From assembly GCA_003139735.1 (NCBI GenBank), contig PLGA01000425.1, positions 1-8,825 on the forward strand: a stretch of 8,825 nt of DNA, written 5' to 3'. Shown piece by piece: positions 1 to 6,699 of this stretch. The translations under genes and the position numbers were made by a program. The DNA comes from Bryobacterales bacterium. Lineage in GTDB: Bacteria > Acidobacteriota > Terriglobia > Bryobacterales > Bryobacteraceae. The first letter of the stretch is position 1, and every line of letters starts with the position of its first letter. The notes beneath the pieces are model-generated. The model worked only from the letters and a program-made list of their open reading frames with translations, ran no database searches and was not told where the DNA came from.

Positions 1-50
1 CTCATCTTGCATGAGACAAGAGTACGGCTCCGATGGCGCCTGGTTAGGTA

Positions 51-56
51 TATAAT
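51..56 (+). promoter_or_regulatory. possible -10 box (TATAAT) for the small secreted protein gene
   Basis: A perfect TATAAT hexamer lies 46 bases before the ATG at 103, which would give a leader of about 40 bases. No good TTGACA-like -35 hexamer is found 15-18 bases upstream (the sequence there is roughly CTCCGAT), so the call rests on the -10 box alone. The surroundings are more AT-rich than the rest of the window. Confidence 0.35.
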
Positions 57-102
57 GGCTACCGCCAGGATGTAAATCCCAGTCTGTCATTTGGAGAATA
101 GA

Positions 103-534
103 ATGATCGGAACGGTCCGGATTCCCATGGTCTGCGCCCTATTGCTCTTGCCAGGGGTATTGCTTCCCAGCGAGCGCTTCGATGGCAAGTGGCTTGCAAC
201 CGTCACCTGCCCTGCGAAAGGAAAGACCCTGGGCTACAAGATCGAAGTACCCAGCGTGATCAAGGACGGCAGTTTTCGCGGAGAGCGGGGCGCCGCGGGC
301 GAACCCGGCTACCTGCTGATCGAAGGCAAGATAGCCGACAACGGCTCCGCCAAGCTCGCGGCCACGGGCAAGGTCAGCTCCAGGGAATACGGCACTGGTG
401 TCTTTACCACGCAAGGCTCGGATTATAGCTATAACATCAAGGCCCAGTTTCAGGAAACGCACGGCTCAGGCGAACGCGATAAAGGCCTCGGCGTCGTGGG
501 CCGCGCCTGCCCGGTCGATTTCGTGAAGCAGTAG
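103..534 (+). CDS. small secreted protein of unknown function (143 aa)
   Basis: The reading frame could open at a TTG at 91, but the ATG at 103 is preceded by GGAG (93-96) with six bases between, so that start is preferred. The protein begins with a signal peptide: a short basic start, a hydrophobic run (VCALLLLPGVLL) and then the mature chain from about SERFDGKW. The mature part has a pattern I associate with small exported hypothetical proteins, common in Alphaproteobacteria: FDGKW near the start, a TCP motif, LGY, a GxxGEPGYLLIEG block, and a closing ACPVDFVKQ. The two mature cysteines (TCP and ACP) are placed to form one disulfide in a compact beta-rich domain; this is inference. No catalytic motif is visible. 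The stop codon lies only a few bases from the break point of a truncated gene on the opposite strand, so this gene may have arrived by insertion or rearrangement. Its function is unknown. Confidence 0.8.
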   Translation: MIGTVRIPMVCALLLLPGVLLPSERFDGKWLATVTCPAKGKTLGYKIEVPSVIKDGSFRGERGAAGEPGYLLIEGKIADNGSAKLAATGKVSSREYGTGVFTTQGSDYSYNIKAQFQETHGSGERDKGLGVVGRACPVDFVKQ

Positions 535-539
535 GTTGC

Positions 540-722
540 GAACCGGCCAAGATCCAGCGGCTTTTCCGCCGAGGCCTTGACATCGAAGGAGTTGCCCGGC
601 AGTTTGACCGCGGCGGGCAGCTTCCGTTCCAGAACGATGGTCTTCTTCAGCGTTCCGAAGCCTTGGCCGGCGAGCCATCCCGGATACAAGAGGATCAAGC
701 CAATCAGCGGCAACCTGCGCAT
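540..722 (-). pseudogene. 5' remnant of a secreted-protein gene, 3' part lost
   Basis: On the - strand an ATG at 722 is preceded by GAGG (730-733) with a seven-base spacer, and a TATGAT that could serve as a -10 box lies at 750-745. The encoded start has a clear signal peptide ([20 protein letters not shown]) followed by a mature segment ([18 protein letters not shown], then [15 protein letters not shown]). That segment resembles the beginning of secreted acidobacterial hypothetical proteins as I remember them. After about residue 59 (near 546) the frame runs antisense through the 3' end of the small secreted gene that stops at 534 and ends at 450; this tail has no plausible protein character. 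I therefore read 722 to about 540 as the surviving 5' end of a gene whose remainder was lost or replaced. A 90-residue product could still be made and exported. The same DNA read on the + strand is the spurious N-terminal extension of kdgK. Confidence 0.55.
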
Positions 723-816
723 TTCCAGGCCTCGATATTTGGTAATCATAGCACTCTTGAACTTCGCGCTACCGCTTGCTTCCGCTCCTTTCCACGCGCT
801 AGCATTGCGGTTCACC

Positions 817-1851
817 ATGCTGAAAACTACCGTTTCTTTCGGCGAGATCATGCTGCGCCTCGCCCCTCCCGCCTTCGAGCGCATTCTGCAGAGCCCGCGG
901 TTTGTGGCGACGTTCGGCGGCGGCGAAGCCAATGTCGCCGTCGCCTTGGCCTCCTTCGGCGCGCCGGCGGCCTACGTCACCGTGCTTCCCCCCAGCCATC
1001 CCGTGGCCGATGCCGCCATCGCGGATTTGCGGGGGCGCGGCGTCGATACCTCCAGGATCGTGCGCGGCAAGGGGCGCATGGGCGTCTACTATCTGGAAAC
1101 CGGCGCCAACCAGCGTCCCTCCAAGGTGGTTTACGACCGCGAATCGAGCGCCATCGCGCTGGCCAAGCCGGGCGATATCGATTGGGACGCCGCGCTGGAA
1201 GGCGCCGGATGGTTCCACATCACCGGCATCACCCCCGCCATCAGCGCCTCGGCCGCAGCCTTGTCGCTCGAAGCCGTTCAGAAGGCGCGCGCCAAAGGGA
1301 TCGCCGTCTCCTGCGACCTCAACTATCGCAAGAATTTGTGGAAGTGGGGAAAGCCCGCCGTCGAGGTGATGCGCGAGCTGATTCGCTTCGTCGATATCGC
1401 CATCGCCAACGAAGAGGACGTGCAAATGGCGCTCGGCATTCAGGCTGCCGTGGACGTCCATTCCGGCGAACTCGACCTCGGGCAATACCGCAAGCTGAGC
1501 GACAAGGTCCTGGCGGAGCACACGAACCTGCGCGGCATTGCCATCACCCTGCGCGAATCCCGCAGCGCGTCGCACAACGGCTGGTCGGCCTGTTGGAACG
1601 ACGGCAAGGAGTTCCTGGCGAGCCGTCATTACGAGATCACCCACATCGTGGACCGCGTCGGCGGCGGCGACGCGTTCGCCGGCGGCTTGATCTACGGCCT
1701 GATGGCGCTCGCGGCGCCGTTCGACGCGCTCGAGTTCGCCGTGGCCGCCAGTTGCCTCAAGCACTCGATCCCCGGCGATTTCAACCGCTTCACCGTGGAT
1801 GAGGTCAACGCCCTGCTGAAGGGCGGCGGCTCGGGCCGGGTGCAGCGATAG
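817..1851 (+). CDS. kdgK: 2-keto-3-deoxygluconate kinase (PfkB family)
   Basis: A 344-residue sugar kinase of the ribokinase/PfkB family. It is predicted to phosphorylate 2-keto-3-deoxygluconate with ATP to 2-keto-3-deoxy-6-phosphogluconate in the cytoplasm, a step in hexuronate and pectin breakdown that feeds the Entner-Doudoroff aldolase. The N-terminus [13 protein letters not shown], the [15 protein letters not shown] block (34-48), RPSKVVYDR (100-108), [11 protein letters not shown] (165-175) and ANEED (197-201) are typical of KDG kinases. The second PfkB signature [12 protein letters not shown] (279-290) carries the anion-hole glycines and the catalytic Asp285. The frame is open back to 577, but residues from there to 816 lie antisense to the gene remnant and do not fit the family, so the ATG at 817 is chosen. 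No strong Shine-Dalgarno precedes it; a TTG at 805 is a less likely alternative. It converges on tsaD with only 12 bases between. Other PfkB substrates cannot be excluded, but the overall match to KDG kinase is good. Confidence 0.9.
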   Translation: MLKTTVSFGEIMLRLAPPAFERILQSPRFVATFGGGEANVAVALASFGAPAAYVTVLPPSHPVADAAIADLRGRGVDTSRIVRGKGRMGVYYLETGANQRPSKVVYDRESSAIALAKPGDIDWDAALEGAGWFHITGITPAISASAAALSLEAVQKARAKGIAVSCDLNYRKNLWKWGKPAVEVMRELIRFVDIAIANEEDVQMALGIQAAVDVHSGELDLGQYRKLSDKVLAEHTNLRGIAITLRESRSASHNGWSACWNDGKEFLASRHYEITHIVDRVGGGDAFAGGLIYGLMALAAPFDALEFAVAASCLKHSIPGDFNRFTVDEVNALLKGGGSGRVQR

Positions 1852-1863
1852 GCTCCCGCGCCA

Positions 1864-2943
1864 CTACGCCAGCGTCAAATTGGCTTGCGCCAAGACATCC
1901 AGCCCGGCGAATTCCCCCCGTTCCAGCTTGGGGAAAGCGGCGGCAGCGATCATAGCGGCGTTATCGGTAGAGAGGCCAAGGCTGGGGAAGTACACCGGGT
2001 AGGGCAAGCCGGCCGCGCTCGCGGCCGCGCGCAGACCGCTGTTCGAAGCCACGCCGCCCGAAACAATCATAGCCCGCGCTCCGATGCGTTCCGCCGCGGA
2101 CGCCGCGCGCACCAGCAATTCCTTGATGACGGCGCGTTGGAACGAAGCCAGCAGGTCCAGCGTGCGCGGCGGCGTAACGGCCAGCCATTCTTCCGTGGTC
2201 AACTGCGTCCGGCTGCGTTCCAGCGCGCGCCGGGCGGCGATTTCCGCCTCCATGCCATGCGCCTCCACCCAGCGGAGCACCGCCGTCTTGAGGCCGCTGA
2301 AGCTGAAATCGAGCGCGTTGCCCTTCATCCTGGCGAAGGTAAAAGGCACGGCGCCGGCATTGCCGTAGGGCGCCAGGCGGTCGATCGTCGGGCCGCCGGG
2401 ATAGCCGAAGCCCAGGAGTTTGGCGACTTTGTCGAAGGCTTCGCCGGCTGCGTCGTCCCGCGTCTTGCCAAGCAGGCGGTAGGCGAAGCTCTCCCGCACT
2501 TCGAACAGGTGCGTGTGTCCGCCGCTCACCACCAGCGCCAGGGCGGGGAACTCGATCCGCGTGCCCGCCCGCCTGGCCTCCAGAACCACGGCGTGGATAT
2601 GCCCCTCGATGTGATTGACGGCGATCAGCGGCGCGCCGCTGGCGAAGCTGAGGGATTTGGCGTAGGTGAGTCCCACCAGCAGCGACCCCACCAGGCCCGG
2701 CCCCACCGTAGCCGCGATGGCGGCCAGATCCGCCAGCCGCGTTCCGGAGCCTTCCAGCGCCTCCCGGACAACCGGCGTAATGGCCCGCAGGTGCTCCCGC
2801 GAAGCCAGTTCCGGCACCACCCCGCCGTACTTCGAGTGCGTCTCCATCTGCGACGCCACCACCGAAGACAGCACGGCCTCGCCGTTTTCCACCACGGCGG
2901 CCGCGGTCTCATCGCACGAGGATTCGATGCCGAGGATGCGCAC
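1864..2943 (-). CDS. tsaD: tRNA N6-adenosine threonylcarbamoyltransferase TsaD
   Basis: The catalytic subunit of the complex that transfers the threonylcarbamoyl group from threonylcarbamoyl-AMP to A37 of ANN-decoding tRNAs (t6A), acting in the cytoplasm with TsaB and TsaE. Counted from the GTG at 2943 it has 359 residues and begins [19 protein letters not shown], the usual TsaD N-terminus. The metal-binding pair His111 and His115 sits in NHIEGHIHA, exactly at the E. coli numbering. [42 protein letters not shown] and STDNAAM (Asp327, metal ligand) follow in order. The protein is slightly longer than the usual 335-345 residues because of a segment near 235-262. The frame is open to an ATG at 3060, one base after the transporter stop, but those 39 extra codons are mostly an inverted-repeat element and are not family sequence. 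The GTG has a GGAG (2946-2949) only two bases upstream, an unusually short spacing, so the exact start stays uncertain. A TTG at 2985 is another option. Confidence 0.93.
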   Translation of the reverse strand: MRILGIESSCDETAAAVVENGEAVLSSVVASQMETHSKYGGVVPELASREHLRAITPVVREALEGSGTRLADLAAIAATVGPGLVGSLLVGLTYAKSLSFASGAPLIAVNHIEGHIHAVVLEARRAGTRIEFPALALVVSGGHTHLFEVRESFAYRLLGKTRDDAAGEAFDKVAKLLGFGYPGGPTIDRLAPYGNAGAVPFTFARMKGNALDFSFSGLKTAVLRWVEAHGMEAEIAARRALERSRTQLTTEEWLAVTPPRTLDLLASFQRAVIKELLVRAASAAERIGARAMIVSGGVASNSGLRAAASAAGLPYPVYFPSLGLSTDNAAMIAAAAFPKLERGEFAGLDVLAQANLTLA

Positions 2944-2962
2944 TACTCCAACAGTACCGCGA

Positions 2963-3037
2963 GGGGACAGACGAATCTGTCCCAAGGCGCCGCCCTTGCG
3001 CCGCGTGGACAGATCCGTCTGTCCACGGTCTGTCCCC
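2963..3037. repeat. REPIN-like element: paired inverted REP hairpins
   Basis: This 75-base element has 10-base terminal inverted repeats, GGGGACAGAC (2963-2972) and GTCTGTCCCC (3028-3037). It contains two near-perfect hairpins. The first is 2964-2983, an 8-bp stem with a CGAA loop. The second is 3004-3027, a 10-bp stem CGTGGACAGA/TCTGTCCACG with a TCCG loop. Read in opposite orientations the two share GGACAGACGRATCTGTCC with one mismatch in 18 bases, so they are inverted copies of one unit. Between them GGCGC (2986-2990) can pair with GCGCC (2998-3002). This is the architecture of REPIN elements, which are moved by REP-associated tyrosine transposases encoded elsewhere. It fills most of the 118-base gap between the transporter and tsaD and would be transcribed into the tsaD leader. 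Regulatory effects on tsaD are possible but not shown. Confidence 0.75.
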
Positions 3038-3051
3038 ACGGCGGAAGCCGT
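3038..3051. repeat. short hairpin between the transporter gene and tsaD
   Basis: ACGGC (3038-3042) and GCCGT (3047-3051) form a perfect 5-bp stem with a GGAA loop on the + strand. It directly follows the transporter stop codon in the direction of transcription (- strand), but no T-run follows, so it is not a normal intrinsic terminator. It adjoins the REPIN-like element and may belong to the same insertion. Confidence 0.35.
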
Positions 3052-3061
3052 TGGGAACATC

Positions 3062-4381
3062 TCACGGCGCCTTCGCCGCCCCCTGCTTGCGCGTCACGTA
3101 TAGCGTCACCAATCCGCCAACCAGCGCGGCGAATGAGAGCACCAACAGCGCCAGCACCATGCTGTGCGTCCTGTCGCGTATCTGGCCCACCACGAATGGG
3201 CTCACGTAACCGGCCAGGTTCCCCACCGAATTAATCCACGCGATCCCCGCCGCCGCCGCCGCCCCGGAAAGGACCTCCGTCGGCAGCGCCCAGAAGATCG
3301 AGTTCGAGCAGCCAATCCCCGACGCCGCCAGCGCCAGCGTCAGCAGGCCCAACCAACCCGGAATACCCGGAATCGCGCTGGCCGCGAACGCCCCCGCTCC
3401 CAGGAACAGGAATCCCGCCACGTGCCATCGCCGCTCGCCCTTGACGTCCGAATGCCGGCCGCCCAATACCATCGCCACCGTCGCCACGCTCCACGGAATC
3501 ACCGAAAGCCACCCGATCTTCAGCGGGTCCTTGCTGATCGTCTCCTTGATCACCTGCGGCAGCCAGAACCCCAGGCCATAGCTCCCCATCACGATTCCGA
3601 AGTAGATCACGCACATCAGCCAGATCTGCTTGCTGCGAAAAACGTCCACGATCCGGTGGTTCCGGCCGCCCGCCTCCCTCTTGAGCGCCTCTTCCTCGTC
3701 CAGCTTCCGCAGAACCAGGCTCTTCTCTTCCGCGCTCAGCCACTTGGATTTCAAGGGGCTGTCCGGCAGATAGTACAGCGTGATCCACCCGGCGATAAAC
3801 GACGGAATCCCCTCGGCCAGGAATAGCCACTGCCACGGCGCCAACTGCCCCACCCCGCCCATCCGCGCCAAAATCCAACCCGAAATCGGTCCCGCGATCA
3901 CCCCGGAAAGCGGAATGGCCGTCATGAACGCGGCCGTCATCTTCGCTCGGTGCTTGCGCGTGTACCAGAACGTCAGGTACAAAATCACGCCGGGAAAGAA
4001 ACCCGATTCCACAATCCCCAGCACGAACCGCACCAGGTAGAAGCTGTACGCCCCCTTGACGAATAGCGTGCACGCCGAAACCATGCCCCAAACGATCATG
4101 ATCGGCCCGATCCACCGCCGCGCCCCCAGCTTCCGCAGGACCATGTTGGCCGGAATCTCGAAGAAGAAATAGCCGATGAAGAAGACCCCCGCGCCCGCCC
4201 CGTACACCGCATCGCTCATGTGCAGGTCCGTCTGCATCTGGAGCTTCGCGAATCCCACGTTCACCCGGTCCACATAGGCCAGCAGGTAGCACAGGAACAG
4301 GTACGGCACAATCCGCCAGGTGACCTTGGCATAGGTTGCCGCCTCGAATTGCTCGGCCGCTTGGGCCGATGCCGCGCTCAC
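3062..4381 (-). CDS. MFS transporter, anion:cation symporter (sugar acid/organic acid) type
   Basis: A 439-residue inner-membrane carrier with 12 predicted hydrophobic helices in two halves of six. It belongs to the major facilitator superfamily, most likely the anion:cation symporter group that takes up hexuronates, glucarate, tartrate, phthalate and similar acids with protons. Seen in the sequence: the first helix with [19 protein letters not shown], the helix 2-3 segment with [29 protein letters not shown] in helix 4, [11 protein letters not shown] in the next loop, [13 protein letters not shown] in helix 6, and a long charged central loop (roughly [19 protein letters not shown] onward). 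The GTG at 4381 is preferred because GGGAG (4388-4392) lies six bases upstream; a GTG at 4399 would add six residues but has no ribosome binding site. The stop codon is followed within one base by an ATG that opens the extended tsaD frame. The substrate is not deducible; sugar acids are plausible given kdgK about 1.2 kb away. Confidence 0.85.
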   Translation of the reverse strand: MSAASAQAAEQFEAATYAKVTWRIVPYLFLCYLLAYVDRVNVGFAKLQMQTDLHMSDAVYGAGAGVFFIGYFFFEIPANMVLRKLGARRWIGPIMIVWGMVSACTLFVKGAYSFYLVRFVLGIVESGFFPGVILYLTFWYTRKHRAKMTAAFMTAIPLSGVIAGPISGWILARMGGVGQLAPWQWLFLAEGIPSFIAGWITLYYLPDSPLKSKWLSAEEKSLVLRKLDEEEALKREAGGRNHRIVDVFRSKQIWLMCVIYFGIVMGSYGLGFWLPQVIKETISKDPLKIGWLSVIPWSVATVAMVLGGRHSDVKGERRWHVAGFLFLGAGAFAASAIPGIPGWLGLLTLALAASGIGCSNSIFWALPTEVLSGAAAAAGIAWINSVGNLAGYVSPFVVGQIRDRTHSMVLALLVLSFAALVGGLVTLYVTRKQGAAKAP

Positions 4382-4387
4382 GCCCGG

Positions 4388-4392
4388 CTCCC
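4388..4392 (-). promoter_or_regulatory. Shine-Dalgarno (GGGAG) deciding the MFS start
   Basis: On the - strand GGGAG is followed by six bases and then the GTG at 4381. The alternative GTG at 4399 lies upstream of this site and has no comparable motif of its own, so the site supports the shorter protein. Confidence 0.55.
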
Positions 4393-4433
4393 AAGACACC
4401 CGCGTCCGATTCTCATCACCCGAAGTCTAGCAC

Positions 4434-4604
4434 GTGGGGTCAGGCCTCTTGGCCTGTTCCTAGTATTACAACCTGTCCGGCGGCGATTTCGTGGAGTGGG
4501 CCTCCGGCCTGCCACGCCGGCGTCCGTGCCGGCGTTCGTGGTTGCGGCTCTGCTGCTCAGTGGGGCAGGCCGGGGCGCCCACGCCGTTCGTGGGTCCGCC
4601 GGCC
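4434..4604. repeat. GC-rich intergenic region with several inverted repeats (REP-like)
   Basis: The gap between the VWFA gene and the transporter gene (4382-4647) has no credible gene. It holds a chain of hairpins: CAGGCC-TCTT-GGCCTG (4441-4456), ACGCCGGC-GTCCGT-GCCGGCGT (4514-4535, 8-bp stem), and a nested structure with outer arms GGCCGG/CCGGCC (4568-4573 and 4599-4604) around CCCACG-CCGTT-CGTGGG (4578-4594). The string GTGGGG(T)CAGGCC occurs at about 4434-4446 and again, without the extra T, at about 4560-4571. The motifs differ from the GGACAGA element near tsaD, so this would be another repeat family. None of the hairpins is followed by a T-run on either strand. Confidence 0.5.
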
Positions 4605-4647
4605 TTCTTTGGAAGTCGATGACGTTACGAACTCCCCGAACCGGCCC

Positions 4648-6633
4648 TCACTCGCGGGTCTCCGCTCGCACCACCGTCACATCGCTCCACTGCATGGCCG
4701 CCTGTTTCCTCGCCGCTTCCAGCCGGTCGTACGCAATGACCTCCATCTCATAATTCCCAGCCGGAAGATCGCCCGGAATCTGTACCTGGCCGCCCAGGAA
4801 CGTCAGCCCGCCCTTGTTCTCAATCGACGCGGCGGCGGGCGGAATATCGACCACCGGTCCTCCTCCGCGATACAGCCGAACTCCCATATCGACCTTCGGC
4901 GCCCCCGCCACCTTCCCCGGCGTCTTCAGCCCGAAAACCTCGCAACGAAACGGAACCGCCGTCCCGGGCGCAAACTCGTTCCACTCCGGCCGGACCCCCG
5001 GCACAAAAACCGCTCCCGCCGGAACCGACAAAGTCAGACTCGCCAGCGAAATCCTCCGCCGGTTGAAGTCCGGAATGTCCAGGAATGCGTACGACGACCC
5101 GACCCTCCGCGACGCCGCATCGCGCACCGCCGCCCGCACCTGATACGCTCCGGGGTTCGCCACCGTAATGTCCACTCCGTAATGCAAACTCATCGTCGGG
5201 TCTTTCGCCACCCTCTCCCGCGGCAGGCTGATGGTAAATGTCTGGTTTGTCGCCCCGGCCTGCGTTCCATCCGTGTTGAACACGGCCAGCGCGACATCCA
5301 GCACCGTCCTCCTGGCGCCATCACCCAACTCCGTGTAGGTCAAGTCGCGGCCGTCGATGTCCAGTTCGGCGCGAACCACCGGGCTGCGCTTCCCCGTTTT
5401 CGGGTCCGGCGGAGCGGCGAAAAACGTGGGATCGAGGTGTACGCGAACCCCGTCGGCGGTGAAGATGGAAAACATCGCGTCCGTCAGCGCTTCCAGCCGT
5501 CCCGCCGGTGCAGGCGCCGGTTTGGCGGCCACGTCGGGCGCGCCCATGAACCCGTTTCTGAAATGAACCTTCAAGCCGGCCCGTAGCACCCTCACCTCGA
5601 TGCCGCGGCTGTCCCCTTTGCGGCGGGCCGGCATTTCCCGGGCGAAATCCGCGTCGCTCAGGGTCGTATGATAGCCCAGCAGGTAATATCCGCTCAGATC
5701 CTGCATCACTTCGTTGAGATCGGAAGTGAGATCGAATCCCGGATCGGTCAGCACCCGCCGCCCCCCGGTGTGTTTGGCTAACGCAATCTCGGCGTCGGTC
5801 GTGAAGCCTGACGCTATTTCCAGCACATTGATGACGACGCCCGCGCGGTTCGCCAGCTCCGCAATGCCTCCAACGGGTCCAAAGTAGCTCCCGACGAACA
5901 CCACGGCCTTGCGCCCGGGCACAAGGCTGAGGCTCTGAATCGCAGCCCTCAGGGCACCCACCGGATCCGCCACGCACCCATGGAGGAAATCGCAGGTCCG
6001 CTGGATGCGTTCCGTCGCGGCGTCCAGTTGACGCTTATCGTTGGTGAATTGCTGGAAGATCCCCATGGAGTCGCGGATCATATCCTTTCCATGGGGACCG
6101 GGAACAACCGAGCGCCGGGTCGACCTTATCGAAATCATGTCGCCGGGTCCCACCTGCTCATCGATGAACTTCCGCACCCTGGCCAGAACCGGAGGCGAAG
6201 CGCCTCCAAACACGAACGCGATCGTGCGCCGGATATCTTCCTTGTGCGGGTTCGCCACCGGAGCGGCAAGAATATCGTTGCCCGGCGTCTTTGCGGTTTT
6301 GGGCACGCCCGTGAGCCATTGCAGAAACGACTGCCGCTCCTGGAGGGCCTTCAATATTGTCCCGGTAGGGGGCGGCGTCACTTCAATCCAGGAAAAATTG
6401 GAGAGCTTTTGCGGCTTTCCGTTTTCGAGTATCAGGAACTCGTCGGGCCGCAGATCGGTCACAAGCCCGCCCTTCGCGTCATTCACAACCACATCGACCT
6501 GCCGCAAATTGACATCGACGTGAATGACCGGCCCCGCCGCCTCGTTGCCGCCGGAACCGGCGGGTTGTTGTCCAAAAAACAAGCAGGCTGTCGCCAGGAT
6601 AAGCGCCGATACGCGCCTCAATTGAGCCATCAT
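4648..6633 (-). CDS. secreted VWFA-related acidobacterial protein (TIGR03436-type)
   Basis: A 661-residue exported protein. The frame is open to a TTG at 6645, but GGAGG (6639-6643) sits five bases before the ATG at 6633 and eight before the ATG at 6630, so one of these is the start. After a signal peptide (RRVSALILATACLFFGQ; a lipoprotein site at Cys17 is possible but weak) comes the characteristic leader block, VDVNLRQVDVVVND followed by VTDLRPDEFLILENGKPQ (about residues 39-76). The von Willebrand A-like domain runs from about 135 to 322: RRTIAFVFGGAS, FIDEQVGPGDMISI, IFQQFTNDKRQLDAA, PGRKAVVFVGSYFG and the closing SGYYLLGYHT. IEVRVLRAGLKVHFRNGFMG ends the family core near residue 364. About 300 further residues look like beta-rich repeats of unknown role. 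The expected MIDAS Asp-x-Ser region reads VFGGASP without acidic residues, so metal-dependent ligand binding is doubtful. It follows the TIGR03435 gene after 66 bases and is probably co-transcribed. The function of the family is unknown. Confidence 0.85.
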   Translation of the reverse strand: MMAQLRRVSALILATACLFFGQQPAGSGGNEAAGPVIHVDVNLRQVDVVVNDAKGGLVTDLRPDEFLILENGKPQKLSNFSWIEVTPPPTGTILKALQERQSFLQWLTGVPKTAKTPGNDILAAPVANPHKEDIRRTIAFVFGGASPPVLARVRKFIDEQVGPGDMISIRSTRRSVVPGPHGKDMIRDSMGIFQQFTNDKRQLDAATERIQRTCDFLHGCVADPVGALRAAIQSLSLVPGRKAVVFVGSYFGPVGGIAELANRAGVVINVLEIASGFTTDAEIALAKHTGGRRVLTDPGFDLTSDLNEVMQDLSGYYLLGYHTTLSDADFAREMPARRKGDSRGIEVRVLRAGLKVHFRNGFMGAPDVAAKPAPAPAGRLEALTDAMFSIFTADGVRVHLDPTFFAAPPDPKTGKRSPVVRAELDIDGRDLTYTELGDGARRTVLDVALAVFNTDGTQAGATNQTFTISLPRERVAKDPTMSLHYGVDITVANPGAYQVRAAVRDAASRRVGSSYAFLDIPDFNRRRISLASLTLSVPAGAVFVPGVRPEWNEFAPGTAVPFRCEVFGLKTPGKVAGAPKVDMGVRLYRGGGPVVDIPPAAASIENKGGLTFLGGQVQIPGDLPAGNYEMEVIAYDRLEAARKQAAMQWSDVTVVRAETRE

Positions 6634-6638
6634 GCGGG

Positions 6639-6643
6639 CCTCC
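6639..6643 (-). promoter_or_regulatory. Shine-Dalgarno (GGAGG) of the VWFA gene
   Basis: GGAGG on the - strand overlaps the first codons of the longest possible frame (TTG at 6645), which argues against that start. It is well placed for the tandem ATG codons at 6633 and 6630. Confidence 0.65.
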
Positions 6644-6699
6644 AATCGCAGATCTACACGGGTCGAGCGGCCGAGGATCGGGCTTCGCGTCGCTCCATA

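Noticed and set aside
1..21. Interleaved small palindromes CTCAT/ATGAG and TCTTG/CAAGA at the window start
   Set aside because: Stems of 5 bp are expected by chance, they cannot form together as a simple hairpin, and the upstream context is cut off, so neither operator nor terminator can be argued.
757..762. TTGAAC on the + strand as a -35 box for kdgK
   Set aside because: The sequence 17 bases downstream (TTCCGC) does not resemble a -10 box.
799..1764. - strand open frame (321 codons) antisense to kdgK
   Set aside because: Full overlap with kdgK, low-complexity composition and no signal or domain.
1852..1863. Possible bidirectional terminator between the convergent kdgK and tsaD genes
   Set aside because: The 12-base gap and adjoining codons show no strong stem or T-run on either strand.
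2941..3060. CRISPR-like array because of the repeated GGACAGA/TCTGTCC units
   Set aside because: The units are inverted rather than direct repeats with constant spacers, and there are only two and a half of them; a REPIN-like element explains them better.
1885..3234. Long + strand open frame (449 codons) across tsaD
   Set aside because: It is antisense to the well-supported tsaD and is rich in Arg, Gln and Pro, as expected for a shadow frame in GC-rich DNA; no domain is recognisable.
4427..4432. TAGACT on the - strand as a -10 box for the MFS gene
   Set aside because: No -35-like hexamer at the right distance, and similar hexamers are easily found by chance.
4336..5586. Long + strand open frame (416 codons) across the intergenic repeats and the VWFA 3' end
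   Set aside because: It is Arg/Pro-rich, has no ribosome binding site, crosses hairpin-rich DNA and is antisense to a recognisable gene.
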